From NCBI RefSeq assembly GCF_024749045.1, contig NZ_CP087184.1:806001-870000 (forward strand): a stretch of 64,000 nucleotides of DNA, in the 5' to 3' direction. Source of the stretch: Pseudomonas sp. B21-028 (GTDB taxonomy: Bacteria; Pseudomonadota; Gammaproteobacteria; Pseudomonadales; Pseudomonadaceae). Numbering within the stretch: the first letter of the stretch is position 1; the number at the start of each line of letters is the position of its first letter. Shown here one piece after another: positions 9,301 to 18,364 of this stretch. Made by a program: the position numbers and the translations under genes. The notes under the pieces are model-generated. The model saw only the letters and a list, made by a program, of their open reading frames with translations, did no database searches and was not told the origin of the DNA.

Positions 9301-10932
9301 GGGCGTGCGTTCGCTGTCTCTCAGTGCGTCAGTCGTGTGCGTGAAGGACACCGTGAAGCTTCGGTCGAGGGCGACCGGGGATTTGCTGAGATCAAGGCTC
9401 GAACCCTCATGAAGCCTCATGTAGGGAGTTTGTGGCAGGCTTTGGGCAGGGAACACCAGACTCATCTGGAGGCGAGGTTCATGACTGAAGGCGTTCTCCA
9501 ACCTCAAGCGCATGCTGTTGCGCGGCAGATATCCCATGGCCCCTGCACTGGTAATGCCGATGTTTGCCGCCATGTGCAACATGAGCGTGGAATCGTGCCT
9601 GGAGTAGCTGAGTTTGATGCGATCACGGTAGGCCCTTTCGAAATCCGACAGGGTGGGGGGTAAGTTGCCGGGCAGGGCGGCTTCCGCCAGTTCGAGGTCT
9701 GCTGAAATCGTGGCTTGAATGCGCTGGACGGCGGTGTTCAGGAAATCCTTCTTGGCGGCAACGTCCGCTGAGCGGTCCGGTTCAAGGCTGAGATGCCTGT
9801 CGATGCAGATCGTCTTGCTGAAGGCGGGGCTGTTGCCGGTGGCGATGTCCATCGCTGCCTGCGTTTCATAGCCATACAAGGCGAGGAACAGTGAGTCGCT
9901 CGAACCCTGGCGGTAATGCACGGCCACTGTTCTGATCAATGTATTGATCACCGCGAGGTCCTTGCTGCCCAGCGTCCTGTCCTGGCAATAGCCTTGCAGG
10001 GCAACCCGCGGCGTACTCCAGCTGCCATCCTGTTTCCTGAAGCAATAGCTCAGGCGCAACAGCGGGTGATGCTTGGCCGGTGGCGTTGTGTTGTCCTGCG
10101 AAGGCGCGCGGCTTGAGGCCGAGGGATCCTGATGGATACATTCTGCCCAGGTCACGAACAGGCGATTGTTGAACCAGACCGGGCGCACCAAGTGTTCGGC
10201 CGCATGCTCAGGGATGGGCACGTCGGCTTTTTCCCAGTCCGACCAGGCGTATGGATCCGGTTGGTCCAGCTTGGGCGCGGTGGCCGGCGGTTGTGGCGGC
10301 GCGCCAGCGAGCGGGCGCTGGGCCATGTCCAGCGAGCGCCAGAAGTAGCTGTTTTCGGTGCGGGATCTGGCAATGAAATAGTAGGTGCTGTTGGCGAAAT
10401 CATCGCCATCGATGTAGCCGTTAAGGATATTCAGGTTGGCGACTTCTTCGAAGCGCGCCAGGTAAGCCATGACCGCCGATTGAACCGCGGCGGGATGAAT
10501 CTGGTTCTGACTGAGGGCGTTTTCCAATTGCTGGAAGTTGGCGCTTTTATTGGCTCTCAGGGCGGGGTCGAGATAAGTCGCAGGGAAGTAGAGCAGCTTC
10601 TGATGGGCGGCCCAGATTGGGTACTGCAGCATCTCATCGCGCCATGTGTGCGTAAGCTCGGCGCTGATACCGGTCGGGTCGTACCCGGGCTCCAGGTTCA
10701 TCAGTATGCGGTTGATGTACTGCTGCAGGCTGGCAATGGCGCAGGCGACGGGGGTAGTGGGCACGTCCTGGCTGACCAGTACATCGAGCAGCCAGTATTC
10801 GTAGAGGTCCCGGGCCGTCTTGATCTTGTAGGTTTTCACCTTGTCCCGGTCAGGTGCGACCTTGTTCAGATAGAACGCCAGCAGTGCATCGCGCAGGCTT
10901 TCATCGAGCTGCTTCCTAATGGCAACGGTCAT
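6355..10932 (-). CDS. tcaB: TcaB-type C-terminal half of the Tc toxin A subunit
   Basis: A 1525-residue protein starting MTVAIRKQLDESLRDALL at 10932. The open frame extends farther upstream but runs inside tcaA, and this start lies 32 bases after the tcaA stop. The ABC-toxin N-terminal and neuraminidase-like regions occupy about residues 1-750. The C-terminal part (about 1030-1440) is the long helical pore and TcB-binding region: a coiled-coil stretch rich in Q, E and L, then an Ala/Gly-rich hairpin (ASGTLEAGAMACQIAAAG). The conserved ACWRYETADF and LGAGELLKLNLLNM follow. In the family this half makes the translocation channel and docks the BC cocoon. TcA is encoded as two genes here, as in TcaA/TcaB, rather than one TcdA polypeptide. 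Confidence 0.92.
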   Translation of the reverse strand: MTVAIRKQLDESLRDALLAFYLNKVAPDRDKVKTYKIKTARDLYEYWLLDVLVSQDVPTTPVACAIASLQQYINRILMNLEPGYDPTGISAELTHTWRDEMLQYPIWAAHQKLLYFPATYLDPALRANKSANFQQLENALSQNQIHPAAVQSAVMAYLARFEEVANLNILNGYIDGDDFANSTYYFIARSRTENSYFWRSLDMAQRPLAGAPPQPPATAPKLDQPDPYAWSDWEKADVPIPEHAAEHLVRPVWFNNRLFVTWAECIHQDPSASSRAPSQDNTTPPAKHHPLLRLSYCFRKQDGSWSTPRVALQGYCQDRTLGSKDLAVINTLIRTVAVHYRQGSSDSLFLALYGYETQAAMDIATGNSPAFSKTICIDRHLSLEPDRSADVAAKKDFLNTAVQRIQATISADLELAEAALPGNLPPTLSDFERAYRDRIKLSYSRHDSTLMLHMAANIGITSAGAMGYLPRNSMRLRLENAFSHEPRLQMSLVFPAQSLPQTPYMRLHEGSSLDLSKSPVALDRSFTVSFTHTTDALRDSERTPNISLSSRTSLEGKFISTDAVRHLIKISRRMNRSSSSATGSETLTLQTEHAEPFDVERITVLCDEPLDKQYVVFRQPSASLDRPLTYEDLSVVAESIPAEHLAPSFDFEWPDTDPGDDGTPLILGVAFVHPFEPTKKLYSVLRAITLKRLVKSQQPPEITQATTPGLGTTQFIDFAKSAIKTSDASSRRRPPIRLNTVFAAELIRRTENSLDELFDWTTQHLQEPSIPNDSSITMDFHGAYGRYFTELFLHVPWLVAHRLNVEHQYEDAERWLRYTFDPGRNREECWRSAPLIDNSVPSYANQTPHDPHQIALSHPVHFCKALYFLYLDILINRGDAAYRAMTPDGLSEAKLWYVRVLDLLGPRPVVRLANPWTAISLQTLVDTPDDDLRTFEYSVTRLTDNRALVLHEGSSRSTLPAIDSPYLHLPFNPQLLRCWDLTESRLHNLRHNLDIAGKPLHLPVIAAPLDPRALLSANAQSLSDSSSTGLPSVAIPHYRFTVMHNHAQNAVESLSQFGTLLLSLIERKEQTQLQVLQQQQAWDLAKVSLDLQRQALNIERQNRQALLASQAIVQNRSTHYKKLLDDGLSDTETQASYFYVASGTLEAGAMACQIAAAGLMMAPNIAGVCIGGSRWEGPALAASAAAHSAAIISRTVAAQLDRQAIFDRRRDEWHHAYDQSRLELAQIDAQLAHFTEQETATRLQLRLAEATLGQAKANYDFLGKRFTRTQLYQWLNSQLAMVYRQAYDATLSLCLAAEACWRYETADFNSRFIQPGAWHTTYRGLGAGELLKLNLLNMHAGYLQRHKRELEIHKTVSLRQLKRQTATSHLNKEWPEMRDDLKKGGCEFELTHQLFEDDYKNQQHYLRRIKTISVTLPAVVGPYENIRATLTQTASTVFLSPGDRGKAMESRRANQQIALSTGIDDNGLFTLSFNDERYLPFEYTGAISKWQLTFPNPEAQKDLLESLTDIIVHVSYTARVGGGVQ

Positions 10933-10964
10933 ATTCGGTCCTTGAATGTTGAAAGGGGCGCCGG

Positions 10965-13523
10965 TCAATGGCAGGCAGCGATCAATGCTTCCCCGACGGT
11001 TTCCCAATCCGATGCAGGGCTTAGGGTCTTCAGCGCAGTTGCCTTGAGCAGCAGGTCGGCGGACAGCCCCGTGCTGACGCAGCACGCTTGGCAGCGCATG
11101 ATCCAATCCACTGCTTCCATTGACTGCGCACGGTTTGGCTCCAACTGCGCCGTCAGGCGACTGACTTCTTCGGTGCTCCAGTTCAGAAGGCTGGCCAGCA
11201 GGCTGTTGGCTTCTTTTTCCGCGTACTGCCCGTTCTGATTGGCAACTTGCAGGTAGTGCAGCAGGTTCGCTTCCGACTGCGCCTGATGACGGGCGCAATG
11301 ACTGAAGCGCTTGAGCAGATACAGTGTTTGAGGGGTAAGGCGGCTGGAGGCGTTCGAGGTCAGCCAGCTCGGGTTTTCCATCAAGGCTTCCAGTGTGCTG
11401 CTGCCCAGGTGCAGATGCTGGCAAGCCTCGGCGGTGCGAAGTACCACTGCCAACAGACGGGACATGATGCCCGGTGCGGCTTTGATGGCCGCGACGACCG
11501 CCATCGCGTCGGTGTCGGCCATTCGCATGACGCAAGGGACGTATTCGGCGCCAAGGTCGGTGACGTCATGCAGCAGGGTTTCAATCAGGTGCCGTGGGTC
11601 GTGGTTGGCGTTGGCGTCCGCTTGCAGTTTCGCCAGTCGTTTTTCCAGGTTCTGATTGAGTGGCAAGCTCGTTTCCGGTTCGTCGAACAGACGACACCAG
11701 CGCAGCACATCGAGCTCGTTCTGCCTGAGCCAGTCGACGGCCCAATCCAACGCCATCAGCACGTCGAGAATGTCCGATCCCGCGGATTCCGACGTTTGCA
11801 ATCGCCCGGTTACCAGCGCCTTGCAGAACTCATCCCCTCCCAATAAACGGGCCAGTTCAGTGCATTCAAGGGGGGATAGACCCAGCATCCGAGCGATACG
11901 GGCCTGGCGATAGAGTGAGGAAACCGTGGGCAAGTCGTGTTTCGGCGAGCCCAGGTATTTCTCGCTCTGTCGCACAAGCAACAGCAGCGAATCCTGGGTC
12001 GTGGGGAGCCCGAGACCGGCGCTCAGATAGCTGAGGGTCTGCTGGTCCGTGGCGGTCAGGAAACTCTCGGGAAGTTGCCACACGGGGCTTTCAAACAGTC
12101 GGGTGCGGTTGAACACTTGATCGAACAACGGTAGACGGTCGCCGCAAGCCTCAACCGGCATGTCGTGCAGCAAAGAGGCAAACTCCTCAGGCGCGATCCC
12201 ATGGCGTTGATTCAGGTACCGATAGACGCCAAGTGTGCGCAACGTGTTGGCGTTGAGCGTGTCATTCCCTGCGGAGCGCTGGGCATTGGCGATCAGCGTG
12301 TCCAGTTCGGCAACGGGGATACCCGTCCAGCGATGCAGGCGGATCATTCGCTGGGTTCGGTCGAAACGCTCATGGGAGTGGTGGATGAAGACCTGCATCT
12401 CCCCTTGGGTTGCAATGCCCAGGACGGAACTCTGTTCCGGCCCGTTGATGTAGCTGGCGCCATAGCCGGTCTGCCTGGCGTCTGGGCTATTGATTGAAGA
12501 CCTGGGGCTGTAGCTGCCTTGCGCCAACAGTTGCTCTACTTGCTCCGTCGTCAGCCCGGTGCGCTCCTTGAAAAATTCCAGCTGACCCAGGTTCGTTATG
12601 TTTCGGGTCCCGTAGCTCTTCTTCAGTGGGTCTGACCTGGCGATCGAGGCAATCGGCGCGAGTAGCAGGTTCTGTTGTTCCGGACTGAGCCCGGACAGCA
12701 GTATTTGCCCGTTGAGATGAGACGTCGTTACGCTGCCGTAGGTTGAGCTGCCCCGTGAAAACGGCAATTGCAGGCTGATCCGATAGTTCAGCTCGCCCAG
12801 TGCGGGCTTGCCTGCCCCCAGCCCGAGCAGACACTGGTGATGGTGCAGGTTATAGGGCAGCGAAAAGGGATAGCGCTCGCTGGCCAGCACCTGCCGGACT
12901 GTCCTGTTCTTGCCTTCATCGACCAGGTACGCCTCGATGTTGCTGCGCAGGGTGTCATTGATGATGTCGAGCATCGGACGCGTAGCGAAGGCGCTTTGTC
13001 GATCGAGCGTCAGTTTCCTGAGGTCCGGGCGCCGCTCCTCCAGGGTGATCCTGGCGGGTTGTGCGGATGCCGCCGGGAGTTGCTCCAATTGCCTGGCAAA
13101 CAGATACAAGGCCCGCAGGTACGCCACGGGCGAGTCGATTGCAGCGATGTCGCCTTCGTTGCAGAACTGATCCCAGTTTTCTTCAAAGAGTGCCTGATAA
13201 CCGGCGGACGCTGACGTCGAGTCCGAACCCAGGCTGCGCCGGACACGCCTCTGGGCATCCTTCCCGGTCGAAACGCGATGCTCCTGGTACAGCCGACTGA
13301 TTTGCCCGGCATAGCTCGCAGCGTTGTCATAGACCTGTCCGGCATCCGCGTCGCAATACTTGGCGAATTCAAGGGCGAACGATGTCTTGCCCATGCGCAC
13401 GATGTCGAAGACCGACTTCAACCCCATGCGCTCCATGGCTGTTCTGAAGCTGGTTTTTACGGCGTCCTCGTCATTGGGGAAGGCGACGAGCCTGTGCAAC
13501 AGCGAGTCGTTGCTGACATCCAT
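10965..13523 (-). CDS. tcaA: TcaA-type N-terminal half of the Tc toxin A subunit
   Basis: An 852-aa protein starting MDVSNDSLLHRLVAFPND. Residues about 25-330 match the virulence plasmid 28 kDa (VRP1/SpvA-like) region at the N-terminus of TcA proteins, including KSVFDIVRMGKTSFALEFAKYCD and the ILLSGLSPEQQNLLLAPI segment. The rest is alpha-helical shell sequence with no signal peptide, as expected for Tc subunits, which leave the cell by specialised or lytic routes. It is the first gene of the operon. Bases 13524-13734 upstream must hold the promoter, but no strong consensus is evident. A regulator gene commonly found next to tc loci is not seen on this side. Confidence 0.9.
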   Translation of the reverse strand: MDVSNDSLLHRLVAFPNDEDAVKTSFRTAMERMGLKSVFDIVRMGKTSFALEFAKYCDADAGQVYDNAASYAGQISRLYQEHRVSTGKDAQRRVRRSLGSDSTSASAGYQALFEENWDQFCNEGDIAAIDSPVAYLRALYLFARQLEQLPAASAQPARITLEERRPDLRKLTLDRQSAFATRPMLDIINDTLRSNIEAYLVDEGKNRTVRQVLASERYPFSLPYNLHHHQCLLGLGAGKPALGELNYRISLQLPFSRGSSTYGSVTTSHLNGQILLSGLSPEQQNLLLAPIASIARSDPLKKSYGTRNITNLGQLEFFKERTGLTTEQVEQLLAQGSYSPRSSINSPDARQTGYGASYINGPEQSSVLGIATQGEMQVFIHHSHERFDRTQRMIRLHRWTGIPVAELDTLIANAQRSAGNDTLNANTLRTLGVYRYLNQRHGIAPEEFASLLHDMPVEACGDRLPLFDQVFNRTRLFESPVWQLPESFLTATDQQTLSYLSAGLGLPTTQDSLLLLVRQSEKYLGSPKHDLPTVSSLYRQARIARMLGLSPLECTELARLLGGDEFCKALVTGRLQTSESAGSDILDVLMALDWAVDWLRQNELDVLRWCRLFDEPETSLPLNQNLEKRLAKLQADANANHDPRHLIETLLHDVTDLGAEYVPCVMRMADTDAMAVVAAIKAAPGIMSRLLAVVLRTAEACQHLHLGSSTLEALMENPSWLTSNASSRLTPQTLYLLKRFSHCARHQAQSEANLLHYLQVANQNGQYAEKEANSLLASLLNWSTEEVSRLTAQLEPNRAQSMEAVDWIMRCQACCVSTGLSADLLLKATALKTLSPASDWETVGEALIAACH

Positions 13524-13734
13524 TTGCGGTCTATCTCCTGTTCGAACGGAAGGTGCGTGTTCAGGAGAAAACCGTACAGGAACGTGCAGAAAAAGACGGT
13601 AGGACTGAAAGGGAAGATGTGTACGAAATGGCGATGCGTCGTGCGGGTTGATTAATAGCTGGGGCGGCCGAGAGGATTACCGGCTGATTGGCGAGTAGTG
13701 GCTGGACAAGGTGAGCGTTTTTAAACTAGGTTGA

Positions 13735-13754
13735 TATCAATGATTTCATTGATA
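13735..13754 (+). promoter_or_regulatory. palindromic operator ahead of fitAB
   Basis: A perfect inverted repeat, TATCAATGA-TT-TCATTGATA, ends 11 bases before the antitoxin start, just upstream of the ribosome-binding GGAGG at 13757-13761. Ribbon-helix-helix antitoxins of the FitA/VapB type usually bind such palindromes with their toxin and repress their own operon. The role here is inferred from position and symmetry. Confidence 0.6.
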
Positions 13755-13765
13755 GCGGAGGCGTT

Positions 13766-14011
13766 ATGGCCAGCATCACTATTAGAAACTTGGACGATCG
13801 GATCAAGGAGCAACTGCGCATCGCGGCAGCCCACAACGGTCATTCTATGGAGGAGGAGGCCCGGCTGATTCTGGGGCGGGCATTGGCAAGGGTGAACCCG
13901 GAAGGAGGGTTGGGAAGTCGTATCCGGAACAGGTTCAGTGCTATGGGAGGTGTTGATCTGGATCTGCCTTCGCGTGACGAAAAAGCCACTGCGGTGGATC
14001 TCTCTGAATGA
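13766..14011 (+). CDS. fitA: FitA-type ribbon-helix-helix antitoxin
   Basis: An 81-aa protein. The N-terminal MASITIRNLDDRIKEQLRI strand and helix plus HNGHSMEEEARLIL form a ribbon-helix-helix DNA-binding fold of the FitA/Phd-like antitoxin group. The C-terminal tail (about 45-81) would neutralise the toxin. A clear GGAGG lies 5 bases before the ATG. It overlaps the toxin gene by ATGA. The pair sits between the Tc operon and a chemoreceptor and may be a stabilising module for the neighbouring toxin island. Confidence 0.9.
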   Translation: MASITIRNLDDRIKEQLRIAAAHNGHSMEEEARLILGRALARVNPEGGLGSRIRNRFSAMGGVDLDLPSRDEKATAVDLSE

Positions 14012-14427
14012 TAGTGCTCGATACCAATGTCATTTCTGAGTTCATGCGTGCGGAGCCGAACGCCAACGTATTGGCCTGGATCGATTTGCAGCCTGCTATG
14101 GATCTGGTCATTTGCGCTGTTACGGTAGCAGAGATTCTTCATGGCATCGCCCGGCTACCCTTTAGCAAGCGCAAGCAAAAGCTTGAGTCTCATGCAATGG
14201 CAATGTTTGAAGAGGATTTTGCCGGCAGGATCCTGCCCTTTGATGCCGATGCAGCGGTCGAATATGCAACCCTCGTTGCGTCATGTGAGGCCAAGGGGAG
14301 GGCAGCAGGCATGGCCGATGCGCAAATTGCCGCTATTTGTCGGACTCACGGAGCGCCGATTGCAACCCGAAATACCAGAGATTTCGAATTCTCAGGAATT
14401 GATATCATCAACCCCTGGAACGCTTGA
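14008..14427 (+). CDS. fitB: FitB/VapC-type PIN-domain toxin
   Basis: A 139-aa PIN-domain protein starting MIVLDTNVISEFMR. Conserved acidic residues expected to bind Mg2+ are visible: D5 in LDTN, the Glu of TVAEILHG, the Asp of AAGMADAQIA and the Asp in NTRDFEF. Members of the family are RNases that cleave tRNA or other RNA when free of antitoxin. Length and motif order are complete, so it should be active. It is translationally coupled to the antitoxin and followed by a shared terminator. Confidence 0.92.
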   Translation: MIVLDTNVISEFMRAEPNANVLAWIDLQPAMDLVICAVTVAEILHGIARLPFSKRKQKLESHAMAMFEEDFAGRILPFDADAAVEYATLVASCEAKGRAAGMADAQIAAICRTHGAPIATRNTRDFEFSGIDIINPWNA

Positions 14428-14438
14428 GTCATGCCAAA

Positions 14439-14474
14439 AAAAACGCCCATCTCCTGCCGGAAATGGGCGTTTTT
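14439..14474. terminator. bidirectional rho-independent terminator
   Basis: A hairpin with 12-base arms (AAAAACGCCCAT at 14439-14450 and ATGGGCGTTTTT at 14463-14474) around a 12-base loop. It has A-rich and T-rich flanks, so it works both ways. It separates fitB on the plus strand from the convergent chemoreceptor gene on the minus strand. Confidence 0.85.
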
Positions 14475-14480
14475 CATGAT

Positions 14481-16403
14481 TCAAACCCGGAAATGACTCA
14501 CCATCATCTGCAACTGATTACCCAGTCGCGCCAGTTCCACGCTGGAGGCAGCGGTTTCATCGCTGGCGGCGGCGGTCTGTTCGGACACGTCGCGCACGTT
14601 GATGATGCTGCGGCTGATTTCCTCGGCCACGGCGCTTTGCTGTTCTGCGGCGGCGGCGATCTGCTGGTTCATCGACTGGATGTTCGACACCGTGCGGGTG
14701 ATGTTCTCCAGTGATACCCCAGCCTTGCGGGTCAGGGCCACGCTGCTGTCGGTGAGGCTGCGGCTGTTGTTCATCACGGCCGCCACTTGCTGGGTGCCGT
14801 TCTGCAGACCGGCCACCAGGCCTTCGATTTCCTCGGTGGACTTCTGCGTGCGTTGGGCCAGGCCACGGACTTCGTCGGCGACGACCGCAAAACCGCGACC
14901 GGCTTCACCCGCGCGCGCCGCTTCGATCGCCGCGTTGAGGGCCAGCAGGTTGGTCTGTTCGGCCACGGCCTTGATCACGTCCATGACGCTGCCGATCTTG
15001 TCGCTTTCCTGTTGCAGCACAGTCATGGCATCGGTGGAACGTACCACTTCGCTGGCGAGGCGTTCGATCTGCGCGATGGCTTCGCTGACCACCTGGTCGC
15101 CGGCACGGGCTTCGCCGTCCGCCGCGGCCGCTGCATGGGAGGCTTCTTCGGCGTTGCGGGCCACTTCCTGCACGGTGGCGGTCATTTCGTGCATGGCGGT
15201 CGCCACCTGATCGGTCTCGACTTTCTGGCTGTTGACCCCGGCGCTGGTCTGCTCGGTGACGGCGGACAGTTCTTCGGCGGCGCTGGCGATCTGGGTCACG
15301 CCATCGCGGATGCCGCTGATGAGATCACGCAACGTCACGCCCATGCGGGCGATGCCCTGTTGCAGCACGCCGAGTTCATCGCGGCGGGTGACAATGATGT
15401 TGTGCGACAGGTCGCCATTGGCAATGCGTTCGACCACGGTCAGGGTTTCGCTCAGCGGCCGGGTGATCTGCCGCGTGATGATCACGGCGGCAATGATCCC
15501 CACCAGCAGGGCGAGCAACGTACTGATCAGTTGCAGCGTGCGGGCCTGGGCGCTTTCGGCGTCGCGGCGGTCGAGCTGGATCTGATACAGCTGTTCGCTC
15601 TGGTTGACGATGGTCGCACCCTGCTCGGTCATTTCCTTGCGCGCCTGCACGGCGTCGGCAGTGGCCGACTTGAAGGCCTGCAAGGCGCTGCGGTATTGGC
15701 TCAGGGCGTTTTCCAGTTGACGCAGTTCAGCTTGACGAGTGCTGGCGAAACGCAGATTCAGCGGTTTGAGCGAAGCGATGGCGGCGTCCAGTTGACCGAC
15801 GGCTTTCTGCTCCGTATCGGCGTTGCTGTTGGCGGTGTAGCCACGGACTTCATAGCGGGCCAGCATAAACGCCTGCTTCGCCTGGGTGATCACCTGGAAC
15901 TGTTCGAAGCGCTCATCGCCCGGGGCCATTTGCGCCACATCGGCGCCGATCACTTCGATCAGTCTGTAGGCGGTTTCGGCGTTGGCGCCCATGGCATCGC
16001 GGGCGGTGTTGCCGGTGCGGTAGGCGCTGCGCATTTTGTTCAGGGACGTCTGATAGGCGCCGATGGTCGCGCTCTGCGCCTTGAGCAACTTGACGTTCTC
16101 CGGGCTCTTGAAGCTGCTCAGCAGCGCGTTCTGTTGCGCCACGAAACCATCGAGGGTGGTCTGCACATTCTGTGCGGCCGTCTCGTCGCCGTTGGTCAGC
16201 ATGTATTGCAGGCGAGTGACCCGAAGTTTGGTCAGCCCTGCGTTGAGCTGGGTGATGTCGCTCATCCAGTTGCTGCGGTCGATCAGCCCGCCCAGGCTGT
16301 TCCAGCCGGTCACGGCCAGGATGCAGGTCAGGAGCAGCACCAGGCCGAAGCCCAGGCCCAGTTTCATGTTGACGCTAATGTTGCCAAACCAGCTATTCAT
16401 CAA
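14481..16403 (-). CDS. mcpS: McpS-like methyl-accepting chemotaxis protein with HBM sensor
   Basis: A 640-aa chemoreceptor. Transmembrane helix 1 lies at about residues 13-33 ([19 protein letters not shown]). A long all-helical periplasmic domain of about 250 residues follows, then TM2 near 290-312 ([19 protein letters not shown]), a HAMP domain and the signalling hairpin with tip [20 protein letters not shown]. The size and the N-terminal sequence resemble P. putida McpS, whose helical bimodular domain senses TCA-cycle acids. The ligand here is inferred from that resemblance. There is no C-terminal methyltransferase-binding pentapeptide. The second ATG (residue 2) may be the true start. Confidence 0.85.
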   Translation of the reverse strand: MMNSWFGNISVNMKLGLGFGLVLLLTCILAVTGWNSLGGLIDRSNWMSDITQLNAGLTKLRVTRLQYMLTNGDETAAQNVQTTLDGFVAQQNALLSSFKSPENVKLLKAQSATIGAYQTSLNKMRSAYRTGNTARDAMGANAETAYRLIEVIGADVAQMAPGDERFEQFQVITQAKQAFMLARYEVRGYTANSNADTEQKAVGQLDAAIASLKPLNLRFASTRQAELRQLENALSQYRSALQAFKSATADAVQARKEMTEQGATIVNQSEQLYQIQLDRRDAESAQARTLQLISTLLALLVGIIAAVIITRQITRPLSETLTVVERIANGDLSHNIIVTRRDELGVLQQGIARMGVTLRDLISGIRDGVTQIASAAEELSAVTEQTSAGVNSQKVETDQVATAMHEMTATVQEVARNAEEASHAAAAADGEARAGDQVVSEAIAQIERLASEVVRSTDAMTVLQQESDKIGSVMDVIKAVAEQTNLLALNAAIEAARAGEAGRGFAVVADEVRGLAQRTQKSTEEIEGLVAGLQNGTQQVAAVMNNSRSLTDSSVALTRKAGVSLENITRTVSNIQSMNQQIAAAAEQQSAVAEEISRSIINVRDVSEQTAAASDETAASSVELARLGNQLQMMVSHFRV

Positions 16404-16640
16404 ATTCCTCCAGGAACGTTGTGCTGCTTGATCGTCGGTTGGCTGGAAGATTGTTGTTGTTAAGCCAGCAAAATAGGAAACAGGCCTGTATCGGCGGCCG
16501 CTTCGATATCTGAAAGATTTTTTCCGGCACCCAGCTATTCACCGAATTTTCGGCGGGCGTACCAAGCTTTTTTTCACATCCATTTCACTGCCTGCCTACG
16601 CCGCCGCCTCTACTGTCACGCCATTGAATGACAGGGGTGT

Positions 16641-17333
16641 ATGCCGTCGGGGCGGCTTGATGTGGAACTGAGACTGAGTTTTTTCGGCTTGACGCGTTCG
16701 ATCGAGACAAGCCGGTTTGCCCGCTACCGAAACGCCATGGTCGTCCTGGCCTCTGCGCTGCTGGTGATTCCATTGACCCTCTGGTTGCTGAGCCCGGCGG
16801 CGTTGCCGGACCTGGCCCATGGCAATGTCGCCGGCGCCCGGACGTTGGCCGAAGGCTGGGCAAAGGGGGAAATGATCGTGCTGGTGCGCCATGTCGAGCG
16901 CTGCGATCACTCCAAGGCTGCGTGCCTGAGCGACCCTGCCGGCATCACTGACCGGGCCCGTGCCGTCGCGGTAGGTCTTGGCGCCCGGTTCGAGCAACTG
17001 GGCCTGGACAACACCGACATCTACAACAGTCCGGCCACCCGCACGGCCCAGACGGCGGGCTACATGTTCAACAAGGTGAGTGCTGGAGACGATTGGCTGA
17101 TCAACTGCCGGCGTGACCTGCTGCGCAACGCCTTGGCCCACAAGGTGGCCGGGCACAACCTGATTCTGGTGACCCATAGCGAATGTATGCAGGCATTGGA
17201 AACCTCGCTCAAACGTCCGACTTCGACGTTTGGCTATGGTGCTTCGCTGTTTGTTTCTACCGCCAAGCCACAAGCGCCTCGGTTGCTCGGTTTTATCGAA
17301 GCGTCTGACTGGCGCTCGGTGACGTTTCAGTAA
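16641..17333 (+). CDS. membrane-anchored histidine phosphatase family protein
   Basis: A 230-aa protein with one N-terminal membrane segment (about 33-52, VVLASALLVIPLTLWLL) after a basic cytoplasmic stretch. This suggests a periplasmic catalytic domain. The catalytic motif reads LVRHVERCDHS (RHVE in place of the usual RHGE), and the second histidine is in LVTHSEC. The partner arginine is probably in NSPATRTAQTAGYM. Such small branches include the Ais/PmrG LPS heptose phosphatases, so an envelope phosphate substrate is plausible but not shown. It lies 24 bases before the PAP2 gene, probably in one operon. Bases 16404-16640 form the divergent promoter region shared with mcpS. Confidence 0.8.
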   Translation: MPSGRLDVELRLSFFGLTRSIETSRFARYRNAMVVLASALLVIPLTLWLLSPAALPDLAHGNVAGARTLAEGWAKGEMIVLVRHVERCDHSKAACLSDPAGITDRARAVAVGLGARFEQLGLDNTDIYNSPATRTAQTAGYMFNKVSAGDDWLINCRRDLLRNALAHKVAGHNLILVTHSECMQALETSLKRPTSTFGYGASLFVSTAKPQAPRLLGFIEASDWRSVTFQ

Positions 17334-17357
17334 CTTTTCCCACGATTAGGACAGCCC

Positions 17358-18206
17358 ATGCTGACGTCTGCTAGCGCCCGTTTCTATGGGCTCAATCTCG
17401 GAATTCCCCTGCTCTGTGCCGCAGTGGTGTTCCTGCTGTTCGACATGACCCGCATCGACATCGCCATCAGCAATTTCTTCTACGACCCAGTACACCAAGT
17501 GTTCCCGTTGGAGCATGTGCACTTGTTCGAGAAAATCACCCATAAGTGGGCCAGGGTCATACCCAACTGGACCGGCGAGGCGGCCATTATTGGTGCGCTG
17601 TTATCGTTGTTCTGGCCCCTGTTCAATCCGGAAAAACGCCCAGCACTACTTCATCTATTGGACACCCTCAGGCTGAGCAAGCCGCTGCGTTTTGCCCACA
17701 AGCACCGTCGTGATTTCCTCTACGTCGTCTTCGCATTTTCCCTCAGCACCGGGGTCATTCATTACCTCAAGGGCCATACCAGCGTGTACTGCCCGGTGGA
17801 AACCACCCAATACGCCGGCAAGATCGAACACAAAGAGTGGTATCAGAACTTCAACCTGTTGAAGGTTGCCGGTGACGGCCGCTGCTGGCCCGGCGGTCAT
17901 GCCTCTGGAGGCTTCACCATGCTGGCGCTGTATTTCGTCGCACGCCGCTACCGCTGGCGTCACTCGAAAGCGCTGATGTACGGCGCGCTGGCCTTGGGAT
18001 TTGTCTATGGCACAACGCGAGTTCTACAGGGATGGCACTACATGTCCCACACCTTTTGGGCGGGGATCTTCGTCTGGTTGAGTTGTTGGCTGATGGCGTT
18101 GGCCTTCTATGGGCGCACAGTCTTGGAACAACCTGTATCGACCAAGGCTTCGTTGCAGGGTACGAAAGGCCTGCCTGGGCTGGGTGGTGCGCAGTCCTGT
18201 GCATGA
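17358..18206 (+). CDS. PAP2 superfamily integral-membrane phosphatase
   Basis: A 282-aa protein with about six hydrophobic segments. The acid phosphatase/PAP2 signature is present in three parts: KGHTSVYCP near 138, the PGGHASGG motif near 180, and GTTRVLQGWHYMSH near 220 with the conserved Arg and His. The family removes phosphate from lipids such as undecaprenyl pyrophosphate, phosphatidylglycerol phosphate or lipid A. The long loop before motif 1 and the CWPGGHASGG block are typical of LpxE/LpxF-like and PmrB-associated phosphatases. It follows a phosphatase of another family, suggesting joint handling of envelope phosphates. The ATG has AGGA at 17348-17351. Confidence 0.85.
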   Translation: MLTSASARFYGLNLGIPLLCAAVVFLLFDMTRIDIAISNFFYDPVHQVFPLEHVHLFEKITHKWARVIPNWTGEAAIIGALLSLFWPLFNPEKRPALLHLLDTLRLSKPLRFAHKHRRDFLYVVFAFSLSTGVIHYLKGHTSVYCPVETTQYAGKIEHKEWYQNFNLLKVAGDGRCWPGGHASGGFTMLALYFVARRYRWRHSKALMYGALALGFVYGTTRVLQGWHYMSHTFWAGIFVWLSCWLMALAFYGRTVLEQPVSTKASLQGTKGLPGLGGAQSCA

Positions 18207-18222
18207 ATCGCGGACAAAAAAA

Positions 18223-18242
18223 AGCCCGCGGGAGAGCGGGCT
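18223..18242 (-). terminator. rho-independent terminator-like hairpin
   Basis: AGCCCGC at 18223-18229 pairs with GCGGGCT at 18236-18242. A run of A lies before the stem on the plus strand, so the U-tract is on minus-strand transcripts. It also closes the PAP2 operon on the plus strand, though without a T-run there. Confidence 0.6.
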
Positions 18243-18364
18243 AAACCTTAGTTTCTTGAATGAGCGAGGGGACTTTACCGAATAACAGCCGTGCGCAGGG
18301 TGAAGAAAAGTTCATGCGATTTCTCGCCACGACCTTTCCTTGGTACAGGCCTGTCGAACCCCCC

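Noticed and set aside
14787..16463. 558-residue plus-strand open frame
   Set aside because: Mirror of the chemoreceptor gene; the minus strand has a complete, motif-rich MCP.
16596..17273. 225-residue minus-strand open frame
   Set aside because: Antisense of the histidine phosphatase, which has RHVE and a second catalytic His.
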